A stretch of DNA of 64,000 bases from Argentina anserina. Its lineage: Eukaryota > Streptophyta > Magnoliopsida > Rosales > Rosaceae. The notes beneath the pieces are model-generated. The model saw only the letters and a list, made by a program, of their open reading frames with translations, ran no database searches and was not told the DNA's origin. Location of the stretch: contig NC_065874.1 in assembly GCF_933775445.1 (NCBI RefSeq), positions 436,501-500,500 of the forward strand, in the 5' to 3' direction. Of this stretch, positions 24,901 through 34,383 are shown in pieces. The stretch's first letter is position 1. Each line of letters opens with the position of its first letter. Made by a program: the position numbers and the translations under genes.

Positions 24901-26685
24901 TGCTTGATGATTTAGCTTCAGATTTATCATAAATTTTCTTTCGTCTTTGAAAAGTATGCCGTGGAACATATTAGTAGCAAGATAATGAAGGGACCTGTCA
25001 TTATCATGGACGGTCATTTTGGGACAGGCTTTTTTTTGTTTTTATTCTAGTATCCTTGCGTCAGTTCATGTTAAAAAGGCTGTCAAACTGAGGTTCATTT
25101 GTATATGTTGAGAAGCGTTTGGTTTGTAACAATTGTATCTGTATATAAAACCTAATGCTTGATGGTTTAGCTTCAGATTTATTATAACTTCTTTCAATTT
25201 TGAAAAGTATGCCGTGGAACATATTAGCAGCAAGATAATGAAGGGACCTATCATTATATTGGATGATCATTTTGGGACAGGCATTTATTGATTTTATTCT
25301 AGTTTATAGGGCAGTACTGAGGTTCATTTGTATGTGTTATAATGCTTTCTAATTTCTGTGATAAGTTTCCGCTATGTTCATAGTGCTACACTTGTGTTTT
25401 ATATCTATCCAGGGTGCAAATTGCAAAGTGTTTTCCTAGTTCTAGCTCATTGTAAAACTTTGTGATGGCAGTGTGTGCATGATTTCTTATTTTGCAGGAT
25501 GACGATGATGATGACGCTAATGAAGAGGAGGGTGGGCTGAGCAAATCAGGAAAAGAGTTGAAAAAGCTACTTGGGCGAAGTGCTGGCCTGAATGAGTCAG
25601 ATGCTGATGATGACGACGATGACGACGATGATGTAGGTTTTATACTTGAGTTGCCTATTCTAGTGCATTGCTGATTTAAAGCTTGTGGTACTTTGTTGAT
25701 ATACACCTATATGTTGTATGCATTTACTGTTGATGATCTTCTCTGCAATGTGAAGTTACATCCGAGCCCTATCCCCACTAATCAGCCATTTTATACGGTT
25801 TATAGATGGATGATGATATTGCCTTGCCCCCAGTGGTGGCTCCAAAGCAGAAGGATGCACCCAAACCGGAACCAGTTGACAACAGTCCTGTTAAACCAGG
25901 GACTTCTGGATCTGCTGCTAAAGCAAACCCATCTGCTTCCAAGTCGGCCAAGGGAAAGAGAAAGTCGAATGGTGATGATGCTAAAGCATCCAACAGTGCA
26001 CCTGCCAAGAAGGTGAAGACTGAAAATGTATGTATATCTTTACTTTCATCTTCGTCTTTAAACTATATGTTCTCTCGAATAGTGGTATTCATTATTATTG
26101 ATTCAAATTACAGGAGCAAAAATCAGTCAAAGAGGAGCCTGCCTCTGAAAGTAGTGTGCCTGCAAAAGGTACTACTGCATCCTCGAAAACAAGTTCGACA
26201 CCATCTGGTGGTCCTACAGGTCCCGTAACTGAGGAAGAAATTAGGGCAGTTTTGATGCAAAAGTCGCCCATCACCACACGCGATCTTGTTAATAACTTTC
26301 CTGGACGACTCAAAACAAAAGAGGTACGGCTATTTGTTTACTCTGTATTTTACTGCTGTTCAACTCAGTTGCCAGCACTTGCCTTCTCCCTGTAACACAC
26401 TGGAAACAACATGGATGCCATATCTAAACTAAAACAACTCCATGGGATCTTAATTCATTTGATTTATTTTAGAACAGTTACCATATGAGTAGTATTTATT
26501 GGTGTGATGTGGTGGATGCAGTCCATATAGTCAATCTCATTAACTATGGAAGATATATTGAAGAGATGCCTTACTTTTGTTCATACTTTCTGCAGGAGAA
26601 GGATGCTTTTGCAGCAATCCTGAGGAAAATGTCTAGGATACAGAAGAACAACGGAATCAGCTATGTTGTTTTGAGGGAGAAGTAA
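21950..26685 (+). CDS. RAP74: Transcription initiation factor IIF subunit alpha (RAP74), 9 exons
   Basis: Exons 21950-22120, 22282-22491, 23091-23236, 23447-23799, 24285-24400, 25498-25632, 25806-26027, 26114-26323 and 26596-26685 join in frame to 550 residues. TFIIF binds RNA polymerase II and delivers it to the promoter complex. An N-terminal zinc ribbon (CGGCGSTSD...CKHM...CSACGKTM...CYDCG, about 11-51), characteristic of plant forms, is followed by the TFIIF-alpha core (NKPWVLEDDSGQSQYNGQLE, AIYYLLMLQGKEFSAIPAGS). A long acidic middle with Asp/Glu runs (DDWEHEEIFTDDDEAVGINP) and a Lys/Ser/Pro linker come next. The C-terminal winged helix (VTEEEIRAVLMQKSPITTRD to NGISYVVLREK) binds the CTD phosphatase in other species. 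The frame is intact. Intron 5 carries a tandem duplication. Confidence 0.94.
22123..22151 (+). repeat. (TC)n microsatellite in intron 1 of TFIIF alpha
   Basis: Uninterrupted CT run of about 14 units starting just after the donor site of the first intron. Confidence 0.85.
24841..25282 (+). repeat. Tandem duplication inside TFIIF alpha intron 5
   Basis: Copy 1 (24841-25029) and copy 2 (25110-25282) share GAGAAGC.TTTGGTTT, AACAATTGTATCTGTATATAAA, CCTAATGCTTGATG.TTTAGC, AAAAGTATGCCGTGGAACAT and TTTGGGACAGGC in order. Copy 2 lacks a short piece (CTGATCAAGAAA) of copy 1. A shared GAGGTTCATTTGTAT precedes copy 2 and follows it at about 25319. Confidence 0.85.
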
Positions 26686-27169
26686 TTGAAACCTGTTGAT
26701 AGTGAAAGTAGCATAATATTTTAAAAGATAACTAGAATTGACCTCTATAAACTTGTAATCCTGATAGGTGTATTGTAATGGTTAATTTCCCCCTGGACAA
26801 TGATCTGGTCCTGGTTCGACACTGAATTTGCTATATCACCAAAGGAGACTCTACTGTCGTAGATTTGTGTTTTCTCTTTTCTCTCTCAATTTGGAGTACA
26901 TGTATGAGCAGGAATTCAGTGGCCATTATAGTTAAGCATGTAGTAAGTTTTCCATGTAGTGGATGGGATACAAGGATCCATTTTAGCTGCGAGAGGACTT
27001 GATTTAAGTACTGTATAAGATCCGTGTTTCAGCAAATGCAAAGTTCATAGTAGTCCTTGAGATCAACAAAATATTACACAACTTGGGAAGATAACAACTT
27101 GACCATCTTTCTCTTTCTTATCTAGAAGAACTAGTCCCTTCTTCTACAGCAAAAACTAGCTGTTTCACT
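26686..27169. other. Spacer between convergent TFIIF alpha and phytocyanin genes
   Basis: Contains the 3' regions of both genes. No coding frame or RNA gene seen. Confidence 0.6.
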
Positions 27170-27971
27170 CTAGACTCCCATTACACAACATAGCAAGGCA
27201 AACCCAAATGACAACAAAATGGTACTTGCTCTAAGATGACTGGAACCGGAAGGAGTTGTTGGCGCTTCAGCTGCAGCCAATGCAGAGATCTCGGATGTCG
27301 CCACTATCGGCATTACAGTTTGAGAAGGATCCTGATGAGGAACCACCTGAACGTGCAACTTGAGGCCATTCTTGCAGCTCTCAGGGTTACTGCTTGTGAA
27401 GTAGCGTACTCCTTCCTTGTCCATTGGGGTGCTATCCAACCCATCTGTGAACATTCTGATCGGATTGCTTACATCACAAGAATCAAACTCCTCCTTACTT
27501 TTCACTTCAGCTATGGATCCATGCGCTGCAGAGTATGCAAACCCTGCCATTCACAATTTCCCAACAAGATTATAAGATTGAAGATCACACACATTCCATA
27601 TGTGTTGCACATTTTTTTATGCTTCTAACCTCAGATATTAACATACATTACTCATTTCAAAGTTCAATAACTGACCAATGAGGCAAAATTTAGGAACTTC
27701 TCTACTTGGATCGGGTTCTTTCATAAACTTGACTAAAAGCAGCAGATTAAGCACACGATATATTTAAGCTTTGAGAGATAGAGTGAGCTCACTCACAGAT
27801 TGTGTCTCCGACCATAAAGCTTTTGCCGGAGGACCAAGAAGTAAGATCGGAGTTAGCCGGATCCCAGCCACGATCTCCTCCGACGACATGGTGGACTTGA
27901 GCTCCGACCCAGTTCCCTCCAAGGCTGAAACTGATGGCCAAGACAACAAACACCACCTTCAATCCAGCCAT
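27170..27971 (-). CDS. Early nodulin-like phytocyanin, GPI-anchored, copper ligands largely missing
   Basis: Two exons, 27971-27797 and 27543-27170, join in frame (GDTI-WFAYSAAHGS) to 182 residues. The protein has a signal peptide (about 1-24, ending WVGA), a phytocyanin domain (about 25-125), a Pro/Ser/Ala-rich linker and a hydrophobic tail (LRASTILLSFGFALLCCVMG) typical of a GPI-anchor signal, so it should sit on the outer face of the plasma membrane. The one-intron structure is usual for the family. Where copper-binding relatives have FICG.PGHC..GMK, this protein has YFTSSNPESCKNGLKL: the Cys, His and Met/Gln ligands are replaced, while the disulphide cysteines (DSCD and ESC) remain. It therefore resembles early nodulin-like proteins that do not bind copper. 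Function unknown; relatives act in cell-wall or reproductive signalling. Confidence 0.88.
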
Positions 27972-28100
27972 TGATACTCACAATAGTCAAAACAAGGAAA
28001 ACCAAAGAGATAATGTAGCACTGGCCTGGGAAAGAGAGTGATAAAGTAAGAGAGAAGCAAAGGCGCCTCTTTTTCGGTTTGTAGCTCACTTCTCTTGCAC

Positions 28101-28109
28101 TATTATATA
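28101..28109 (-). promoter_or_regulatory. Probable TATA box of phytocyanin gene
   Basis: Minus-strand CTATATAAT about 130 bases upstream of the start codon at 27971. Confidence 0.5.
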
Positions 28110-28318
28110 GTTTCCAGTTTCTAAGCAACTTCCGATTCATTAACCTAAAGCTACCTCCAAGACTGGTGGGTAGTTGCCGCTTTCCATTTTCACGTACTTC
28201 TTTCACCGAAACACCCTTAGGGCTAGGGTACCAATAAGGCAATAATAGCAAGTTAGCAACCCATCTTACAGCATAACACGTCCCAGACTCCCAGCTCAAG
28301 AGCAAATAATCCTTGCGT

Positions 28319-28457
28319 GAATCGTGCCCACTCCTGATGAGCACGCTCAACTGCCATCCGATCTGACCTCTCTGTCACTGTTTGACCAGATCGGACGGCA
28401 GTTGAGCGTCACCTGGTGCTCAACTGCTGACCAGGGGAACAGGGCTCGAATCGTGCC
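28319..28457. mobile_element. Small hairpin element with 10-bp target duplication (MITE-like)
   Basis: GAATCGTGCC occurs at 28319-28328 and again at 28448-28457, flanking 119 bases. Inside, CGCTCAACTGCCATCCGATCTG (first 20 bases CGCTCAACTGCCATCCGATC) at 28344-28365 is complementary to 28387-28408 with one mismatch, forming a 22-bp stem with a 21-base loop. A further CTCAACTG copy lies at about 28419. The outer ends are not clearly inverted repeats. A 10-bp duplication is outside the usual 8 bp of hAT and close to the 9-11 bp of Mutator-like elements, so a short non-autonomous Mutator-type insertion is the best guess. Confidence 0.55.
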
Positions 28458-29920
28458 ATGTTATCAGATGAACAAATCATGTCTTGCTTTTATCTTCTGA
28501 GTTTCTTCCACTAAATTACTGATGATGATGAAGCTATTATTTTGAGCAGGATATGTAAGATTAATCATATATTGTTTGCAGATCGTATAACATTATATAA
28601 TGAACTAATCTCATGATTCATTGTTCGAAATTTCAATACTAGCCAACTCTGCTTTTTTGTCTTGAACGTCCCACTTGGGATATTGGATAGTTCGAATCTC
28701 AACTCTTCCTTGCTTATTGTGTCGAAGAAAACTTGTTAATACCAAACCAGTAAACGACGTACTTGAATCAAAATATAAAATGTAGACTTTCAAATTAGAA
28801 CGGTAGCTGCAGATCTTCTTTTAATTAGGTAGCCAATAAGTATTTTGAGTATAATGACATACAAATATAGACAGCCAGCCATCGATCGGAGATCTACAAT
28901 CGTTTGGATCACATTATATCTTGAAGTTGTGGTCCGCAGGAGACCTGGCTGTCTCAACATGAAAGAGAAGTAAAGACGAGCTCATGGGGTGAGAGTGTTT
29001 TCATTAAGTATATATACACAAACCTTGTGTTACTTTTCATGCAATCATGCCTAATTAGGAGCAATCTCGACTGCAAGTATCGATCAGGTGAATTAAACTA
29101 TGGTAATGACTCTCATAATAATCTATCAAAGCTGTTCGTTTTGATATTAGGAAAAGGAAGATCTATGTACGTACTGTCGATTAGAATCCTAGGACACGTA
29201 ACTCTTGTGGTACGTTTTAAGTTTCTTACCACCATTTATGTACAACGTTATGTCTCTTATCTCCTCACCTGCTCTAGCATGTGCACAGCACCATCTATCC
29301 TAATTTCCTTAATTTCACATTAAGAGAGGAGGTTATCGAATCGATTCGAACCATGTACTTCGAAGCTGAAATTGATGTTGATGGAGCACATAGATTAATG
29401 GAGTGGATTTGTGCATGAGTAGGAATATAAAGCCAAATTATGACTGTGCCCAAGTCTGGTTGAGTTTTCAGCGAGTCATTTTATATGTTTTGCTTGGTTA
29501 TGGATATTTATATTTTAAGGAGAATATAAAACACAAATTAAATTGACAAAAATAAGGGTATCAGATCATCATACTACAGAGACACAATGGAGTACGATTT
29601 TCTACACTGATTTTTTTTCTCCGTATATAGTGAGAAAAAAATTAGGGAAACCAAAAAGAAATTTCACTTTGCCGACTTTGCAAACAAGTAGCAGCATTAG
29701 CTACATGCCTGTTGTGATGATCTTCAATTATTTTAGCCATCAACATCACGCCAGCTTTCTGATGAAGCCAAACAGGAAGTTTCTAGATCTTGTACATTGC
29801 AAGAAACTGAAATTCAGAACAAAATCTGAAAGGGCAGCAAGGCCGAAAATCAAACTACCTGTATATATTAGGTATGAAGCAAGGATGACGATGCATGGCA
29901 TCTCGAAATCGTGTTAAACT
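28458..29920. other. Intergenic spacer
   Basis: AT-rich DNA between the phytocyanin promoter and the unknown gene at 29921. Short frames at 29027-29323 and 29543-29917 have no recognisable features. Nothing supported. Confidence 0.5.
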
Positions 29921-30550
29921 TTATGTGTAGTCTTCCTCACTATCGATGAACATCTCCTCTGAAGGGTAAAATATAACAACATCAGCTTCCTCGGGTAACC
30001 TAAAGCTCACCTTTTTCTTCGACTTATTGCCACTTTGGTTTCTGCTTAGTGATGAACTCAATTTATCCAAGTTTGCATCTGGATTGTTGTCGCCCTCATT
30101 TTTCACACTTCTGTTTACGGAGAAACTGTCTCTTGCTTTAGAACCTAGAGCTGCATCATCACGAGTATGAGGCTGTTTTGATGAAGAAGAAGGGTGCACC
30201 CTTCTAGATGAGTAGTGAGATCTCAACACATACAATTCACCTCCATTCATGCTGCCTGGCTTTGAACCTGGAGAGGATATGAGCCATTCTCCTAGGCTAG
30301 TGAAGCTGCTCTCCCCTGAAATGTTTTCTTTTATGGTATTACTGGTACTATTAGCATTCGTTTTCTTCTTGTCTGGCGTCAAGGGCCTCTTTCTTACACT
30401 CTTCTCTGATCTTAGGCACCCCGGTTTCAGCAACTCCATGAGGGACGCTCCTGTACTTGAAGAATTACAAGTACAGCATCGCGCGGAAGATGAGCGCTTG
30501 AATGTGCTTGGGTTAGCTCCCATTTTGATAATCTTCCTAAACGAATCCAT
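29921..30550 (-). CDS. Plant protein of unknown function, Ser-rich, 209 aa
   Basis: Intronless frame of 209 residues, low-complexity and hydrophilic without signal peptide or membrane segment. It has a Cys cluster near the N-terminus (SSSARCCTCNSS, about 20-31), a basic block (RSEKSVRKRPLTPDKKK, about 47-63), a segment FTSLGEWLISSPGSKPGSMN (about 83-102) and a C-terminal block KSKKKVSFRLPEEADVVIFY (about 176-195) followed by acidic residues. The KKVSFRLPEEADV piece resembles a protein-phosphatase-1 docking motif (basic residue, V-S-F), which is suggestive only. Start could be Met1 or Met10 (MGANPSTF). I do not recognise a family; the conserved-looking C-terminal block suggests a real gene. 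Confidence 0.7.
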   Translation of the reverse strand: MDSFRKIIKMGANPSTFKRSSSARCCTCNSSSTGASLMELLKPGCLRSEKSVRKRPLTPDKKKTNANSTSNTIKENISGESSFTSLGEWLISSPGSKPGSMNGGELYVLRSHYSSRRVHPSSSSKQPHTRDDAALGSKARDSFSVNRSVKNEGDNNPDANLDKLSSSLSRNQSGNKSKKKVSFRLPEEADVVIFYPSEEMFIDSEEDYT

Positions 30551-30647
30551 CAGGACGCGTAAGACGTAATGTACATTCGTACAAGATGAAAGATTGAAAG
30601 TTCAACCAATGATCAATGGAAAATCCATGACGAGAAAATGGCTTGAA

Positions 30648-30654
30648 CTATATA
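30648..30654 (-). promoter_or_regulatory. Possible TATA box for the gene at 29921-30550
   Basis: Minus-strand TATATAG about 100 bases upstream of the start codon at 30550. Confidence 0.45.
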
Positions 30655-30659
30655 TTGTT

Positions 30660-32220
30660 TGTGGGGGGATTTTAAACGGGTTTTTGAGACGGAGATGCCT
30701 AGAGAAAGGATGTTGTTCAGGATCACAATGAAGGCTTAGGTTTTGACAATTGAGTGGAGCTCAATTTATCCATATCATCATCTTCATGTGTAAGTACGTT
30801 CCTCAATTAATCCCTTGCCATATTATAATGCATGCACTGTTCTTGTGAAACAAACAAGCACGGTAGGTCTACCTTGGCTTACCCTTCATCTTACTAAGAA
30901 CCATGCTTCCCCAATTACAAGTTGGAGCTTATACTGTGACAAAAATTGGTGATGGAACCAAAGGTGTCTGTTAAAGAAATGCATGCCAACACAAACGTAA
31001 GACAACTTGGCTTATCTGCAATATTCCTCGTTAGGAGGAGCTCAGGTGCTCGAATGGAATCATGTTTGTCGTCACATATCCACGCACGTAGAGAACCAGA
31101 AGAGATATATTCACTTAGTTTGAGGTCGAATTAACAGAGAGAAGTCTGTTCTCTCTACTATATTCATCCAAAATGAAAGAATAATAATATGTTATCTCAG
31201 CCTCCCGTTCCTATGTTGTCTTCTTTTTTTCTTGTTGGCAAGCAATTATCGTGGTAACTACCGTTCATATATTCTTCTAGTCTTGTTCTTATAAGAAAGG
31301 AATTCGAACCTATGTTAATGTAAATTTATTGATTAAAGCTGTAATGCATGGTCTGTAATCAACTTTGAGCTACATTGTTGAACGGTTGGGAACGTTGCCA
31401 ACTCTAGCTTATTACACACCGTTGATCAACGCATCTAATTAGCTACTTAATTACTTTTGTTGGATACCTATATTTCGAATAAACATATTGATTAAAGCTC
31501 ACCCGCTTTTGATATGAGATAAACATCAGAACTCAGATAGTCAGAACACATAGCACACCCCAAATATCAGATAAGCGATTGACCACATAACTCAAACTCA
31601 CCCTCTTTTGTTAATTTAGCTAAACACATGCATTACAAGCCAGCTGCTTTCGTGTGAGATCTACAAGACAGGAGTCGAGAGAACACACAGCTCACCCTCG
31701 ACAATAGCACAAGTGAAGGTCTAGGCTTATCGCCACATTCATAGGGCAAGTTAACTTGGAATTAGGTGCCGATATAAAACCGAAAATGGACCAATATATA
31801 CATGCATGAAATATAGTTGACATGAGCACAATTTGTTAGCCACTGTAAGCCGCACTATTTCCTCTGATCCATTATTGAAGTGAGAGAGGCAATGCATGAA
31901 TACAATGGCGGATTTAGGATTAAAATTCAGTCTAGGCTAATTGAAATGTGTTTTTTTTATAAAGTTTGGAGCCGAAGCTCAATCTTATTAGATAAATATT
32001 TGAGTAAACATGTTTAAGATTTTTATGCGATGTTATGCTAGAATTATAATAGAAAAATAGAATATTAATTGTTTCAGGAAAGATAAAGTTAGAAAAAAAA
32101 GGGAATGAAAACAAAATTAAATTAAATTTAACCAAAGAAAATAAAAAAGTGCTGGTTAATGATCTATTGGCTTTGCTTTAAACCATAAAGTAGAATAAAA
32201 TAGAGAAAATGTTGGAAAAA
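30660..32220. other. Repeat-rich intergenic spacer
   Basis: AT-rich DNA without genes. From about 31907 a stretch beginning near GGCGGATTTAGGATTAAAAT resembles a common decayed plant repeat. Frames in this stretch are short and unrecognised. Confidence 0.4.
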
Positions 32221-32234
32221 TAGGTGATTTGATA

Positions 32235-32305
32235 GCATTCGAACCTCTGACCATGGGAGACAGAAAATAGAAAAACAGTTTGCCAACTGATCTAATGACA
32301 TCTAT
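32235..32305 (-). repeat. tRNA-like relic, possible SINE head
   Basis: On the minus strand TAGATCAGTTGG (32294-32283) resembles the pol III A box and GGTTCGAATGC (32245-32235) the B box, 37 bases apart in the right order. No acceptor stem or cloverleaf can be formed, so it is not a working tRNA; a tRNA-derived SINE fragment is more likely. Confidence 0.4.
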
Positions 32306-33479
32306 TGAAAAGTTGGGTAACTGGTTTCTATAATAATCAAAATCTTGTCTGCAGCCCATAGAGTCGCAACGTGTATGCATATAATGATATGATTCCATCA
32401 TAAAATGTGGTAGACTAAAAATCTGATTCTTATCTTAGGCAGGCAGACAGTAGTCAATTCCATAGAGCTATCCTTGTGCAAGTTGCAGTATATAGAAATG
32501 AATGCACCCCAAAACTGAAAGAGATTCCAAGTGTCTACATGTGGGCAAAGAACCAAAGAGATAGAAGACTTGAGAATATTATAATAAAGGACATTGTTGC
32601 TTGCTTCAGTGCTTCACTGCTCTCACACTTCATATGTCATTTGTCAATGTCCTTGACAAATTCCCAGATCAATTATTATTGGATTTTAATTTCACCAAAC
32701 GATTTATTGCTTGTCCAACCCAGTACTCAACCACTCCAATCCCACAAATATATTCAACCCAGTTTTCTGGAATCAGATATTTGCAATAAACCCAACACTC
32801 AACCATATATCATACCATGGACCTTGTATAATTATATGCATTCCCCTCTGTGTTTTTGATGTAATCACATGGAAGGAACGTGGTTACGCGGCCGATAACT
32901 TTTATTACGTCCTAATGATTATAGTAGCCTCATCCTTTCATAAAATAATGGTATATTGGTTTACACCCTCAATTAGTCAATTTGGTTCATGAACAACAAT
33001 TCATAATCTTAATAAATAAGGCATATTGTTTTGTTTTCGTAACTGGTAACCCTATACTTGAGTAATTTGAATACAGGTACATTAAATATATCGGTAAAGT
33101 TTATTTGGTTATTGAATACAAAAGATTGAAAATAAGTATATCTCTTATTTGAAAACTAATGAAACCATTGAACAATGTACGTACAACTTCAAGTACCTAG
33201 CATTTGTTGCCCTTACAAAAACTAGTGATTAGTGGCGTGTAAAAGATTTAGGTAATAACAGAATTCTAAGAACATCGAGGGGTCTAAGAGCAAAATAGCC
33301 AGCACATTTTTTACGATATGACACACCAAGAGGTTCACCAATAGCCGTCCACGTGTTAATCATTAAATCCGACGCTCCAAAACCCATTTGGTTACGCAAC
33401 TTTTATAAATACTAAGGAATTTATTCTATATACCCGAAAAAAAAACTATATTAATTTTTGGTTGAGTTTCTTCCAGAAA
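32306..33479. other. Intergenic spacer upstream of CDP-DAG synthase gene
   Basis: AT-rich. The frame at 32476-32859 and its overlapping neighbours have no recognised features. No gene supported. Confidence 0.5.
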
Positions 33480-34383
33480 ATCGGTAACGAAAAAGGACTC
33501 ACTCTCTTCTTCTTCTTCTTCTTCTTCAATATTCGTATTCGCCTCCTTTTGCTTTTTGCAGGCTTCTCTTTCTCTCACTCTCATCACTCAACCTCAAGCC
33601 AGGTTTGATTCTCTATTTCTTGCTCTCTTGTTTTAAATCTTACACGTTCAATTTGTTTCGTTTTCTTAGCTTTCAGATTTGAATTTCGTAGTGTTCGTCT
33701 CTAGTTTTTGTTTCGTGGAAATCGCGTTCGATTATTCGTTGCTTCAGTGTTTTTAAATTGCGTGATTGAATTTGGCGCTGTTATCTTTATGTTTGTGAAT
33801 TGTTTGAATTCAGAGAGTTGGTGAGTTTTGTGTGGATGTTATTGAGGATTTTGGAGCTTTGAATTGGAGAAATGTGTGAGAGTACTTGAATGAAGAATTA
33901 TTAGGTTTTGCTTTAAATGGAAATTTTTCGGAGTCTGTAGTTTGATTTAGCTATGAGTTAATTGTTTAGGAGGCAATTTCTGTTATTGAATTGGCATATT
34001 GTGTTGGAAATGGAATTAGAAGGTAGGGAGGTGATAGATATGCTGAAAGTTGACGCAAAAGTACTATATTTGATTATTGGATAGTCTTGTTCGCCGAAAA
34101 TTGGATTGTTAGAGCAGTTTTTAAACTAGTTACATCCCCATAGTCAGCTGTTATAATTATGATTTCTAATTAAAATTAGGGCTTACTTTAGACTGCGGTA
34201 AGTGAAGTAAAGATTTAAGTGTTTTTTATCGTATGATGTGAAGTCTGCAATGATGAGCACAGTATCACTTTACACTCTGATTATCCTCTTGTAGTATCAT
34301 AATGTGATTTTATGTTTCAGGTGACAATTCTTTTCCGCTGAATACATGCATGTTAGTGAGTGAAAGTAAGTTAGAGAGTAGAC
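33480..34383 (+). promoter_or_regulatory. Leader exon and leader intron of the CDP-DAG synthase gene
   Basis: A CT-rich leader with (TTC)n at about 33504-33527 ends at AAGCCAG/GTTTGATT (donor about 33603). The acceptor TTTCAG is at about 34320, leaving an intron of about 720 bases in the 5' untranslated region. Leader introns of this type often raise expression of plant housekeeping genes. Borders are judged by eye. Confidence 0.55.
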
